From positions 19,122-83,121 of the forward strand of contig JAWZYV010014408.1 in the NCBI GenBank assembly GCA_038373885.1: a stretch of 64,000 nucleotides of DNA, in the 5' to 3' direction. The notes under the pieces are model-generated. The model searched no databases and was not told the origin of the DNA. It was given only the letters and a program-made list of their open reading frames with translations. Shown here piece by piece: positions 41,120-53,900 of the stretch (the first letter of the stretch is position 1; the number at the start of each line of letters is the position of its first letter). The position numbers were made by a program, and so were the translations under genes. The stretch is from Cheiracanthium punctorium (lineage: Eukaryota > Arthropoda > Arachnida > Araneae > Cheiracanthiidae).

Positions 41120-42827
41120 GCGAAAAACTACGAACTGGGCCGCAACTAGGGGGGGGGGGCAAACGGGGCACGTGCCCCGGGCGCGGTGCTAAGGGGGCGC
41201 CAAAATGAGTTATGTTACCATGAGAGCGGGAAATTTTATTTAAAAAAAACTAGACAGAATGAAGATTTTTTTCACTGGTTTTGTCACTTTATCCAAGTGT
41301 CCTATCTAAAAAATTCTGTTTTGTGTTACTCCCTTAGAGACCACGGAGATATACTATAGGAGTGGACACTCTCCATAGCTGTAATGTTAAACTTTTGGTA
41401 CCCCAAATAAGTTTCAATTATGTGAACATTGGAAATCTAGTGACGGACGTGCAGCGATCCTAGCGGCAAAAGAATAAAGCATTTCCCGTGCTGATTGATA
41501 ACTAATTTTACTTGTTTTTAATTTTCCGACCTAGCATGTGAACGAGATTATTAACGCGAGCACTAAATTTAAAATATTTCGTTCGCTTTTGCTTACGTGG
41601 TTGCCTTAGTAACAAATGAATAAAAACAGATTTAAAAGATGTTGTATCTTAAAGATTATTAAAATATTGAGTTTATATTTGTGAACGAGTGTGTATATCG
41701 TGGCTGGCAGAAAAGTATTTTTCGTCTGCCGTGATGTATATTTACATTAGAAAATGGTGCGAGTTCTTAATGTAACATGAATTTTACATTTTAACATGAG
41801 TTCCTTAGCGGCAATTTAAAACTGTGTTAAAATTTCTCACAGCATGAAATAAATGTAAATACTGCTTGTTTGAGTGTGATCGTCGTTATAAATAAACACT
41901 TTTTAAATATTGCATTCACATATACAACATTCTTCTAAATTTACTACTATTTCTTGAAATACAGCTTTTCGGCAAAATAATAACACGACATTACATACAT
42001 AATATTACTTCGCTTCGAAATTATTGCCTATATTAATTATGAAATAGTATTCTAAGACAACTAGGTAATTAAAACACACCTGAAGCCAGAAATTATTACA
42101 TATCACGTTCATAAGTCTATGTATTTCATATTTTTTTAAAGTTCCGCTAATTCAACGATGTCCGTTTACTTCGCCTCAATGGAAATATAAACAACCTGGA
42201 TGCGCAGAAGCAGGAGATGAGCAGTTACCCAGTGTGCGTAGCGCCATCTGTTTGCAACAACAGCATTATCCAACTTTCTAAGAGAAGTGTCCCCTCCTAT
42301 ACATTTACCTTCGTGTTAGAGACAAACAGTTTTCTGAAAGGGATATTCTGAAAGAGTTTTGTCACAAAGCAAAGCAAAAATCCCCAGGAGACCCATCGGC
42401 TGGCAATGATTGATAACCGATTTACATATCAGTTGATGAAGGGAAGGTCTCAGACCGCAGGCGACCGTCTACGCCTCTGTTTCAAGGAGAGGGGTGCAAA
42501 TATTTGTAGAAAAGAGCGTAATTGTGGTTTTAGCTGTGGCACATCAGCCACATTTTTAAAGAGATGTGGACTCTGTCTTAGCATTTTTAAAAGTGTCAAA
42601 TAGTTCACTACTTATTGCATTATCAGTGGTAACTTGTTACCACCGTTTCGGGACACCCTGTATAGTACGATGCTTAATTTTTACAGTTGTTTATTATTTG
42701 TAAATTCCTGATGCACATCTTTTCTTGGATTGTTTTAAAATAGAAAAATAAAAATTTTATGTAAAGTTTCATTTTACCAAAATTCAAACATAGCTATATT
42801 TTCCCCCCTAATTTAGCTTTTTATCAG
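41120..42827. other. No gene; repeat edges
   Basis: A G-run edge with CACGTGCCCCGGGCGC near 41170 looks like the end of another DNA element. CCGTTTCGGGACACCCTGTATA at 42643-42664 resembles the end of a mariner-type element, without a visible partner. The frame of 65 codons at 42406 has no recognisable domain. Confidence 0.5.
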
Positions 42828-44203
42828 GTGATGGAGCAAAAAACAACTTGAAGAACTCGTGCAATGATACAGGTGTAACCATAGAAAAAGATCAAAATGA
42901 ACAAATTGATTATTCTGAAACAATAAAGGGTTTGGAAGAGAATGACTTAAAGGCATCTGAAGAGAGCAGAAGTACTGGTAATAATTCAACGAAATTGGAC
43001 AATTTTTCACCATTAAAAATTAATGAGTATCAAGATAGTACTTCCGGATCTCCAACACTGTATCCCAAAATTCCGAATAATGATTTTGATTGTGATTTCC
43101 AAGATCCTGGAACATGGCCGTCTAACATCACCGATCCTCAGAGGTGTTTTATCACAAAAATGAGAGCAGAAAATTCACATAATCCTGATTTAAGCAGTAG
43201 CTTGAGAGATGGCCGAAAACTTACGTTAGATTGGTTTCTTAAAAATCTCCAAAATGGTCATCAGATAAAGGGGTCAGTGCTAAGCTCAACAAAAAACGCA
43301 TTATTTTAGGTTCCGTGCAGATTATTTTGTCACCTCTACATAAATTCAAAATCATTATCAGTTTTGGCTAAAAAAAGAGGGTTTTACTCTGGAAAAAACT
43401 TAGTGAAAGGATTCCAGAACAAGAGAATTTGCAAAACCACAAACATTGTTTCTGTTCTTGAAATACTATAGAGCTCTCACTTGGTAAGGGTGGACTAGAT
43501 AAAAATCTTCAAGATCAGTTGTCAAAAGAAGAAAGACATTGGCATAAAGTACTTACCTGCATTGTAGAGATGCTATTATGTTTCTGGCTAAACAAGGAAG
43601 TCCGTTAAGAGGCTCTGAGGAACAGTGTGATTTTAGTGATCCTAGGAGTGGAAAGTTTCTAAATACCATAGAACTTATATCCCATTATAATGACGATTTA
43701 CGGGAACATCTTCAACGCCATAAAAAAGGACAATTGACTTATTTTTCATGGAAAATTCAAAATGAATTTCTTGAAATCATTGCAGAAAAAAGTAAGAGCA
43801 TTCTGAACGATATAAAAGAGGCTCAATATTCCTCCTTAATTTTTGATTCAACTCCAGATATAAGCCACAGCGATCAAATGACTGAAATTATTCGATATGT
43901 GAAAATGACAGAAAGTGGACCAGAGATTTTTGAAAGTTTTATTGATTTTTTTGTGGTCAATGATAAAACGGGTTTTGGACTCGCTGAAGAAATCTTGAAA
44001 AGAGTAAAAATCAATGGTTTGGACATGAATAATTGTAGAGGTCAGTCATATGACAATGGAGCTAACATGGCTGGTTATTATAAAGGGGTTCAAGCTAGAA
44101 TACTTCAAGAACATAAACTTGCCATTTTTGTACCATCTGCGGCCCATTCTCTAAATTTAGTTGGGGTACATGCTTGCTGGAGTACCACAGTATCACCTGA
44201 AGC
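42828..44203 (+). pseudogene. ZMYM1-like hAT transposase, part 1
   Basis: Begins behind a splice-acceptor-like TTTTTATCAG. It has an acidic N-terminus, then DPGTWPSNITDPQRCF (about 43105), the TTF-type zinc finger region, broken by a stop at 43307 and several shifts between 43310 and 43580. The frame reopens (43578-44203) with the DUF4371 region: SLIFDSTPDISHSDQM, YDNGANMAGYYKGVQARI and HSLNLVGVHAC. It ends at CCTGAAGC where a second hAT element is inserted. The same gene continues at 54601 and 60932. Such proteins carry out cut-and-paste transposition, or are domesticated; this copy is clearly dead. Confidence 0.85.
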
Positions 44204-44719
44204 CAGTGGCGGTTCCAGAGGGGGGGTCACGGGGGCCATGACCCCCCCCCCCAAAAAAAGAGGGCCCAAGCCGAGCTTGGACAGGGGCCCAAAATTCAGA
44301 GGCCTTGCATACATATCACATTCTGCTGCTGAAAGAGAATTTCTCTTTAGAAGACTATTGGTCTCTAAAGAGGACTAGTTTATTTTATAACACTAAAATA
44401 TGCACACAATATTCTACGTTCTCAGACGTTGCTCCTTGGCAGAAAAATATGCAGGCGTTTTGTAAATATGTGCATTCGTCCATATCCATCCATGTATGGA
44501 GGGGAAAGGAAGAGGGAGTCACAACGAGCCTGATTAAGGTAAGGGTGGATGGGGTAGTTGCCCCGAACCCACAATAAAAGAAAACTCTCAAAATCAAAAA
44601 ATAGTTTGTAGAAAAATGTGTGAATTGCGTGTGCGTAATAAATTACACTCGTATTCAACCCCCCCCACACACACACACACCCTTTCAAATAGCCTTCCTC
44701 GTCTTCAAAAGCACTCTAA

Positions 44720-46924
44720 GGCCTGGACTCCACAATACCAGAAAACACGACAGAATCAGAAAACAAAAACTGAAAATTGACGAACTTCCGGTTTTTCAGT
44801 TTCTGTCAAGCAGAATAAAGGGCGGAAAACGGAGTTGAAAATGTTGAACTTTTCTGTTTCAGCCCGCGTTTTTTGCCATGTGCCAGCCAATAAGAATTCG
44901 CCTAGATCCAGAGCTGCTATCCAAAAACAAGATGGCGTCACATTTCGATGCTGAAGTACTTGTATCTCAGAGATAATTCTTATTGTGTTATAAATTTGTA
45001 TTCAATAAAAAAGATAAATGAGAAAAAAGGATATTTTCTTAAAACCAACGTTTTTGTATTTAAAATAGTACTTACGCTGCATCTACAGTTCGGGGATCTT
45101 CATTCAATTTTAATGCTGTGAAATTCCATATTTTTCTCTTACTAGGAAATGTTTTAAACTCATAAAGTATGTTTACGTTTTTTAATTTCATGTGTTCTAA
45201 TCAAAGTCGTCCTATTCATAAAATGAATGCTTATTTTAGCGAGAAATTATTCGGTATCCACGTATTTTTTCGCGCTATTTCAATCATCAAACGTATCTAG
45301 CAATAAACGATTTAAAATGAAAACGATAGATGGCGCCTGCATATATGCTAAGGGGGGATAATACCGTAAGCGGGTGACCATCGCCAAGCAAGATGCGTCG
45401 CCAACTTGGGACTTAATAAACAGGACGGTAAACGTAGCGATTGTTTTGGATTTCTCTAGCAACCTGGTGGAGAAGTTGAGTTGTTGTATCTTACTGTGTA
45501 GAAAGCAAATTCTGATTGGTTGATTTTTTTAACCGTAACCGAATGTAATTTGAGGAATTATTTGATTGGTTTAAGGAATGTAACTTTTAACCGCGAACCG
45601 AAGTTTCGGTTTTTGACTTTGCGTCATTTTTATTAATTATTATATTAATAATTAATTAAATATTAATTTATTAATAATTTTATTAATTAAGTTTAATCAT
45701 TTTTATTAATTGCGTCATATTTATTTTGCTGTCGTATTTGTGTAGTTGTTTATTAATTCTTTGTAAAGTGAAATTCGACAATATATATAGCGTGTGTTGA
45801 TCTACAGTTAATATGCATATTTTAATGTTTGAGGTGGATTCATTTTGGAATAATGTTACGTTGTTTATGAATAAAATTTGAGGTATGTGGTTCTTTTATT
45901 TATTTAAATGTTTATTCCTTGCTTTACGGTACACGTGCGTACAGTTGAGTATATTTATGATCTTATGTTTCATATTTATGTAAGGTTTTTAGTATGTTGT
46001 GATATTTTTTTTTTTTGAATTGGGATGAAAATGTAAAATTTTTAAGGTTTTAAGAGGGATGGTTAATTTTAATATTTATATGGTTTTGCCCCTGATTTGC
46101 AGAATTCTTGTACAATTTTTAGGTTTAATTTGAATTAATATGCAATGGTTTTTGAGTTGTTTGTGATCAGTTTTCATTCGATTCTGATTAATAGTGTAAA
46201 TTTTGTGTGTTTTGAAGGTATAAACTTGCAAAAATCACTGGGGGGGGGGGAAGGAGGTAGCCGGTTTATTATATTGGTTTTCTGTTATTTTATCTTTGGG
46301 ACTTGTTTTTAGCATGTTGTTAAAATATTTGCAGTATATTTATCTTGAAATCACACGAAGTATTCAATTTAAATATGTTTCAACATATAAGTATTTTTTA
46401 GTTGTGTGTGTGGGGGGGGGGGAGGGGGGGAAGTAGTCTGTTTATTTGAGTGTTTGTCTATTAATTTTAAACTGCGATTTTAACGTTTTAAGGAAAATTT
46501 TGTTGTATAATTATGTGCAGAAACATATTTTGCATAATTTGAAGGTTACGGCTTATTTATTTTTTAACGTATCTATAGTCCAGAGCTAGTGCTTTGTTTA
46601 TGTGAATTTTGTTCATAATTGCATTTGAAATATGTCTAAAAATGTTTTTATGTGTTTAGATAAGTGTATTGTAGTTTTGGGTTAATTTTGTTACTTATGT
46701 GTCAACGTATGTTTATGTTTTTTAATTGGCGCGAAAAAAAAGTCGCCAAGATTGGAAGTTGGCAACAAAAAAAAGTCGCCAACTCAACCGACACCCGCTT
46801 ACGGTATTATTCCCTGCTAAGGCGTATTATGCTAGAGTGGAGTCAAGTGCCGACAGAAAATAATCCCGACAGAAATTCTTTTCTGTGAGAAAATTCCGCT
46901 TTCCGGTAATGTGGAGTCCAGGCC
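44720..46924. mobile_element. PIF/Harbinger-like non-autonomous element
   Basis: GGCCTGGACTCCAC at 44720 and GTGGAGTCCAGGCC to 46924 are exact inverted ends; the 3-bp target TAA flanks both (44717-44719 and 46925-46927). TIR start and TAA duplication fit PIF/Harbinger. The related repeat at 831-848 shows the site without the insertion. The inner part 45354-46814 is a further insertion. The remaining host sequence is about 740 bp without a gene. Confidence 0.8.
45354..46814. mobile_element. DNA transposon with 8-bp duplication, family unknown
   Basis: GGGGATAATACCGTAAGCGG and the inverse at 46814 (one mismatch in 23) are terminal repeats; TGCTAAGG flanks both (45346-45353 and 46815-46822). 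TCGCCAAG/TCGCCAAC motifs lie just inside both ends. The interior is AT-rich with poly-G runs and no transposase. An 8-bp duplication would suit a hAT or P-type helper. A related fragment is at 29483. Confidence 0.85.
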
Positions 46925-47332
46925 TAAGGAGCACCTATGTTTGTAAATAATTAATTTATGGAATCAAATCTAGCGTAACTACTACAAGACCATAAAAATT
47001 ATAGAAGAGGAAAGGGGGGAGGGAGTCACGAGGGAAGGAGACTATGGGCTATGGGCTCCAAGACGGCCTGTGTTAAAATTTAGAAGGGAAAAAAACATAA
47101 TCAAACGTTATTAAAGCTATTTTACTGTTCACATTTATACAGCATTTGCAACTCTGAAAAAAATAATTCTGATTAATTAGCGGCTTTGTACCCAATAAAA
47201 AATTTCCGGCATTATTAGCAGCTGCACTTCTTAATGAAATTTGAATGGATATGTGCTAGAAAGTTTGAAGTTGACTATTCAGCTTGAAGTTTTATGTGCG
47301 CATTTCAGTGATGACCTGCATTAAGCAGATCA

Positions 47333-48817
47333 TCTATCTATATAAATAAAATTAGACTTTTGTCTGTACATTTCTTGGAATTCAAAAATTTTACAATTTC
47401 TATCCGTTTCAAGCACCCGGGATTCCGATGCGACTCTCAAAAAAAAGTTTGTCTGTCTGTCATTCTGTCCTTCTGTCATTCTGTCATTCTGTCCGTGACG
47501 CTTTTTTTGTTTAAGCATCACGTAAAAACGACTGAAGCGAATGATATGAAATTTTGTGTCATGATAGGTGGTCACTCAACTTAAAACATAGGCGTCGAAT
47601 TTTTTAAAAATCTTGATTAGATTTTCCGATTTTGCGAAAATCGTTTCAAACTGCGTAAATTTGTGTTCAAGCATCACGCATAAACGACTGAAGCGAATGA
47701 TATGAAATTGGGTGTCATGATAGGTATTCACTCAACTTAAAACATAGGCGTCCAATTTAAAAAAAATCTTGATTGGAGTTTGAGATTTTGCGAAAATCCT
47801 TTCAAACTGCGTAAATTTGTGTTCAAGCATCACGTAAAAACGACTAAAGCGAATGATATGAAATTGGGTGTCATGATAGGCGGTCCCTCAACTTAAAACA
47901 TAGGCGTCGAATTTAAAAAAAATCTTGATTGGATTTTCCGATTTTGCGAAAATCGTTTCAAACTGCGTAAATTTGTGCTCAAGCATCACGCAAAAACGAC
48001 TGAAGCGAATGATATGAAATTGGGTGTCATGATAGGTGGTCACTCAACTTAAACTATAAGCATCTAATTAAAAAAAATCGATCAGATTTCGAGATTTTGT
48101 GAAAATCGTTTAAAACTGAGTGAATCTTTGTTCCCGCATTACGTAATAACGACTAAAGCGAATGATATGAAATTTGGTCACACGATAGATGGTTGCTCAA
48201 CATAAACTATAGGAGTCCAATTTTTTAAACATTTTTATTAGATTTTGAGATTTTGTGAAAATTCTCTCAAAATGCGTTTATATTTCTTCAAACATCACGT
48301 AATAACGACTAATACGAATGATACGAAATTTAGTGATATGATAGGTAGTTGCTAATCTTAATTTATAGGCGTTGAATTTTTAAAATATTTTGATTACATT
48401 TTGAGATTTTGCGAAAATCGTTTTAAAATGCTGAAAATTTGTTCCAGTATCACGAAATAAAGATTGCAGGGAATGAAACGAATTTGGTTGACAGGATAGG
48501 TTGTCACTCAACTTAAATTCTAGGCTTCCATTTTTTCAAAAATGTTGATTGAATTTTTAGATTTTGCGAAAATTATTTCAATATGCGTCAATATTCGTTC
48601 GCGCATCACATAATTACGACTAATGCGAATGAAATGATATTACTTAGTTACTCTCTAACCTGTAATATTTTAACAATACATAAAAATTATAACTTCGCTT
48701 TCTTTACTTTGGCAACATACTACATCCATTCGGTGTACTCATACAATGCTGACGAAAGATCTTGCTTTTTTGGAAATTTGCATTCACTAACCCGTCGAGG
48801 ACGGGTACTTCAGCTAG
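47333..48817 (+). mobile_element. Non-autonomous Helitron with 156-bp tandem repeats
   Basis: 5' end TCTATCTATATAAATAAAAT preceded by A; 3' end with hairpin CCCGTC-GAG-GACGGG (48791-48805), eight bases, then CTAG and T. This is the textbook A/T insertion of a Helitron. The inside is eight tandem copies of a unit starting near GCATCACGTAAAAACGACT, at about 47515, 47671, 47827, 47983, 48136, 48292, 48447 and 48603, which diverge towards the 3' end. No Rep/helicase frame. Confidence 0.9.
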
Positions 48818-50123
48818 TTGTGATATATTTTGAAATTCAATAAAGTAATGAGAATTTTTAGCACTACGTCTACTCGGAAGAGCTATAGTAATCATAAGAA
48901 GGCTTTTAAACAAAAAAAACCTTCGAAACCCTGTCATCACATTCCATGATTATAAGCTTTTAAATGTGAAATTTGTTCCATAGGAAAAACTGTTTTTCCC
49001 TTTGAAAATGAATAGCTGGTAGCAAGCAGTTCTGCAAAATTTAAGTATGGGATGATATACTACGCATTAGCGCAAAAAACCCAGTGTCCTGTAAAACATT
49101 TTTCTCTCCGAAAACTCATGTTTCCTTTCAGTGTCCAAAAAATTTCTAAGGGAAATCGCATGTTCAACTAAGCGCTAATTAGGTGTTTTCCATTGACGAA
49201 ACACCAATCCATTAATTAGTAGTGGCATATCTTTTTAAGATAGGTATAGTACAGGGTCAAGAACCATTATAAATTCTTAGTGTTCCGAGCATGAAAGCTA
49301 TTAGTTTACCAGGGAGTTGCCAACAACCCCAAAGGCCATTTTTCAGTTCCATTATGCGTTTCACAAATGAACAGCATGTGGATTTGTTTTCGAAAAGCAT
49401 ACACTTCTTGCATCTGCTTTCTGGTGTAGAACTCTCGTTAGGACTCCAAAGATAGCAGACATTTACTAATGTTCCATTTTAAACCAGACTAATAAGTAAA
49501 AGGTTCAATGTCGCCCATTTCGGCATTTCGGATACAAGGAACTAAACTTGAATGCGAATTTTCTAATGTGTCGGAGACAAATCACAAATGGGACAAACGA
49601 GTCTGCCTCTGCAAGACTAGGAACGAAAAGTTGTAAGAAAACGCCACAATGGACAAGGAGAAATGGGGGAAAAACAATATAGCCCCCCCCCCTGCCATTT
49701 TAAATTGCTTATTAAAAAAATATTATCTACCTTCCAAATTTTATGCTTATTATGCCTAATTAACTTGTTATAATAGAATTTTTTTTTATTATGGGGGTGT
49801 CCAACTTATGATTTTACACAGTTATAGTAATTTATCAGTATTCAATTTTTAATCTTTTATCTTTATTTATTTTTATGTGTACAACATTTTTACTTTTTCG
49901 TATTTCAAACATATTATTTTAATATTCTCCAATTGATTTGAAACAATAACAGTGGCCGAGTGCTTAAGACCACTGAAAGTGGTAGATGGTGGCTAGAGTT
50001 CTGACCTACCGCGTGGCTGTCGATCTAAAGTTCCAGAGTTTTGGGTGGTTTTCTCCAGATGTAACGTGATTATGCTATAGAACGCCTTAAAAAGTTCTCC
50101 GCCTACAGCATACTCCCCTTTAG
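48818..50123. other. No gene recognised
   Basis: AT-rich. Around 49953-50040 GTGGCCGAGTGCTTAAG has the look of a Leu/Ser-type tRNA A box without a B box, possibly a degraded SINE head. No protein-coding frame is supported. Confidence 0.45.
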
Positions 50124-50179
50124 ATATTGTGGCGGCACGAGATCACCTCCGCGCACACAACACGCGGCAATTGAAGGCC

Positions 50180-50252
50180 GGTCGAATGGGTACCTTTTGG
50201 CCGAGCCGGATTGCGCCTCATTCTACCACCCATAAGTCCCTGGGTTCAAAAC
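50180..50252 (+). ncRNA. tRNA-like segment within the TRIM-like LTR
   Basis: TGGCCGAGCCGGATTGCGCC resembles the A box of Leu/Ser tRNAs and GGGTTCAAAACC resembles a B box. The second LTR carries the same segment (50905-50970) with changes. The cloverleaf is weak. Confidence 0.4.
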
Positions 50253-50520
50253 CAGCTCACACCACACGCTCTCCCCACATTGATGACCCGGACAACGTAC
50301 ACGCATTCTCCTTCTCGCCAATAGCGAAAGATGGCGCCGGCACCGACCTCTTCCATCTCACGCTCGGCTCTTTCAAAGTCCGCAACGAGCGGCAGCGACC
50401 TCACAAAGTCCACAACGAGTGGCAGCGACCTCACAAAAGTCCACAACGAGTAGCAGTGTTCCATAACGCTTGGAACATCATTCGTCAGCCTCCGACTGAC
50501 TCTCTGGGGGGGGGTAGTGT

Positions 50521-50824
50521 TTGTTTGTTTGTTTGCCAGGAGAGGACAGCTCACGTCACTGAATGTGTCGCTTAGAGCTACATATACGTCCTTCCCGGAA
50601 TTTCCCGCCACAATTTGGAACTTCATCAGAAGGTGGGGGACTTCTGAATATTGGCACCCCTCGGAAACTGCTAGCGACCGCCGAGAGGACTTTCGAAACC
50701 ACGGATTTAACGTGCACGTACACCGCATGTACACGGTGGTCTTTAGTGCTACGCCGGTATCGAACCCACAACCTTCTGGTTACGAATCCAACGCCTTAAC
50801 CACTGATCTACCACGGCCCCGGGG
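50521..50824 (-). mobile_element. tRNA-derived SINE
   Basis: The minus strand starts GGGGCCGTGGTAGATCAGTG, with A box and GGGTTCGATACC as B box. It continues about 200 bp and ends in (CAAA)n at 50521-50537. GGGGGGGGGTAGTGT flanks both ends (50506-50520 and 50825-50839). It is inserted in the purine tract of the TRIM-like element. Confidence 0.85.
50755..50820 (-). tRNA. tRNA-Thr(CGT)-like SINE head
   Basis: AAGGCGTTGGATTCGTAACC followed by AGAAGG and GGGTTCGATACC resembles tRNA-Thr with anticodon CGT. Not a functional tRNA; it supplies the SINE Pol III promoter. Confidence 0.55.
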
Positions 50825-50992
50825 GGGGGGGGGTAGTGTGGCGGCACGAGATCACCTCCGCGCACACAACACGTGGCAATTGAAGGCCGGTCGAATGGGT
50901 ACCTTTTGGCTGGCCCGGATTGCGCCTCATTCTACCACCCATAAGTCCCTGGATTCAAACCCAGCTCTCACCATATGCTCTCCCCACAATAT

Positions 50993-53900
50993 ATACCCCA
51001 CGTGTAGCTTTGCCTTAATCAATAACCTAATCTCGTTACAATAACAATTATTGTTACAATAAATCTCTAACTTTACTCTGAAAAGATATTTGTAAAGACT
51101 TATAGTCTCATTAAAAGTCTATGTCGAAAAACCAAAATTGCCTCACGATCTTGGTACCCTGGTACACATGAACTGATTTCAGTGATTTCAGAAGAGGTTC
51201 GAAAAAAATTAAGGATCATTTTTTAGAAGCTGCACTACATAATGAAATAAATAAACGGTGAATTTTATGAACTTTTAGAAAAAAAATTCTTAAACATGGA
51301 ATTGCCCAGAAACATTTTTCATTCATTTTGCAAAACACTCATTTTACAAAATTTCAATATTTGAGATTTTTTTAATTTAATTTTTTTCCCTATAAAGTTC
51401 GTAACTCATCTAAGTTTATCCTCTATTTCAATGTGTAGTACAACTTTTAAAAAGAATTACGTATATTTCATTTATCCATAAAAAGGTTTTAGGTGTAAGA
51501 AGATTTTCTTTTAAGAAATATGACTAGATATTAAAGAACTTATTCAGTGAATTCGATTGTATGTCTAATAACTGTATATTTTATGTATATTAATAAATAT
51601 ATGTGTATATAATTTTTTTCAAATCTCCAGCACCCCTGGCTTCTTTTAGAAGAAGTTAAAAAAATGCATGTTTTTTTAAAAGAATAACCTTAGTACGGAA
51701 TACTTATTTTGCGATGTTTCGCTCTTTTAAAAAAAAATCATCCAAAATTTTTACGTTGTGATCGTGCGTTGGAATTGAAGCAAAGTGCTTAAAACAAACC
51801 TCTTGATCACCCAAGTAGACTTTCGTAAGCTGTAATAACAAAGAAATATACATTAATCTCTATCAATTGACTTTGATCAAAATCATTGTCTTTTTGAGTG
51901 GTCAAGAAACTGAAAAACGAAGAGGTTAAACATTTAATAAAATTCCAGTCGTTTAGACATAAATGATTGAAGATGGTAAATCGAAAGTCTAAGTTTTTGC
52001 TTAATCCATGTTGATAAAAATTACCCCTTTTTTTTTACAATCAACAATTAAATCATAATTTTTTTTTATGAGATACAAATTAAATGAATAAATTAAAGTA
52101 TCTTTTAAATGAGCCTCCCCACATTTTCCCTTGGAGCGTCACATCATTTTTAAATTAAAATTTATTATATTTATAATAACTCTTTTGAATGCCTGAATGA
52201 TTCGTCATTTTGATCAGTGACCAGAATGTTTTAAGGGATAGGCCAAAGCTGAGCCCGGATCCAGGCCCTTGATCTTAAGGGAAAACTAGTCTCATTCTCG
52301 ACTCAACATGAATAAGTGATGATCCGAATAATTTTAATCGTCAAATGTTATTTTCACACATTCTCAGAAAATTATCTGAAATGGAAACACGAATTTTCTA
52401 TAAAAATTAATTTTATTATGAATTGCTTTTGTTGAATACATGTTTATACAATTAAATAAAAAAGCTCCTAATTGGGACCAGAGCCGAAGCTAGGGTTGGG
52501 GAGATCTGCTCCCCCCCCCCCCCCATGGAAGCAAGCGTAAGATGGCAGAGGCTTATTATCGCATGGGCAAATCGGGACTTTGCCCAGGGCCCCATTTTCA
52601 AATGTTGTTCTGAAATATTCTTTTATATGTCAAAATTTTATGAAAAAGAAAACAAGTTTCATAGATGGGGGCCCCAAGTTCATCAATGCCCGGCCCATGG
52701 GCGCCGGGAGGGGGGTGCAAGGGGGTGCACTTGCACCCCCCCTGGAGTTTGAAAAAGTATAATTAACCTGAAAATATAAGCAATTTGTTTTACCTTTAGA
52801 ACAGTTAAAAAAAAAAAAGAGCCCGAATGTAGGTGTGATATTTTTAATTCTACGTGTAACTGTCGCATTAAATTAGCTGTTTAGACCTGTGTTTATGGCT
52901 TAATATTTTCTATACCATTGTACATAAATTTTAATCTTTTGAGAAGTCATCCATATTTTTATTTTGGGATAATGTTGGCGCACGCACATGAGCCCTCATA
53001 ATGCACTGACCAACGTTTACGGTCTCAGTAGTGTTGAATGCCTCACGGCGTGTGCTCGCAGTTAGGAAAAAATATTTTGAAATAGTCTCGATAATATTCG
53101 AGGTAGACGGGACCGGGCTTGTCTCGAACTATCGAAATCATTAAATTAATAAACAGATAAATGGAAATAAAGTTATTGTGATTTGGGTGCATATTTAAAG
53201 GAAAAATGTAGTTACATATTTTCACATTACTGATTAGAGCGGGTTAATAATTTCGGAAAATAATAGTCAATTGTTTTGTATTGACCCGTTGACTCGTTTC
53301 CGTACAACAGTATTGCGCCATTGCCAAAGCAGCATGCAAAACTGCACAGAAATGTCTCTCTATGGGGACATCTACAGAAAAAATACACCCACTTTCTTTG
53401 AGAGGGATTTCTGATAGGGCTTCCGGGTGCACTAAGTATTCGAATTTTTTTCTTGCAATAGAAAAAAATCGCCTGTTTTATGTGTTGATCATTATTTGGG
53501 AGCTAAACTGATTTTTTCACTGAGTTATATTGAAAACTAGAATAATCGAGACTCGAACTAGCCAGACTCTACTGTGATTAAATGCTATTAGTATTTTAGG
53601 ACTTAACGCTTAAAGTTTGACATTTCTTTTTAACATTATACATACAGCTAATTTTTCAGAGATTTAAACTCAAAAATTATTAGATGAAAATTCGTATTTT
53701 GAGTTTTTTGACAGGGTGATTTTTCAAATATTAAGTGAAGGCATCACTGCGTCACTTTCGAAATTCGGGCTCTGTTTTAATATGGGGATGTCCTTGCCAT
53801 GTGCACATAAGGCAAACCTTTACATGAGGTATCTGTCATGAAAGGGGGGGGGTTGCCTTTCGCAAAGGACTTTTTAACGGGTTCTAACGCGTATTCACGT

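Larger units (their letters stand above)
50128..50988 (+). mobile_element. TRIM-like miniature LTR element
   Basis: Direct repeats 50128-50279 and 50837-50988, 152 bp each, start TGTGGCGGCACGAG and end CTCTCCCCACA. ATAT flanks both sides (50124-50127 and 50989-50992). A G-rich tract ending GTAG precedes the second repeat as a polypurine tract would. Without the nested SINE the inner part is about 240 bp and holds a short repeated phrase (AAAGTCCACAACGAG). No gag or pol. A clear primer site was not found. Confidence 0.75.

Noticed and set aside
41120..41150. Continuation of the hAT fragment 23578-24257 beyond the foldback element
   Set aside because: Only about ten codons before another G-run repeat begins; similarity is too short to claim.
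42406..42603. 65-codon frame as a small cysteine-rich protein
   Set aside because: No signal peptide and no context; it is next to a mariner-like terminus and probably repeat-derived.
50129..51044. Open frames of 148-175 codons in the TRIM-like region
   Set aside because: They run through direct repeats, a SINE and tRNA-like sequence on both strands; GC-rich repeats give chance open frames.
53244..53432. Minus-strand frame near a pogo/Tigger-like terminus
   Set aside because: I could not see a transposase motif, and only one terminus is visible.
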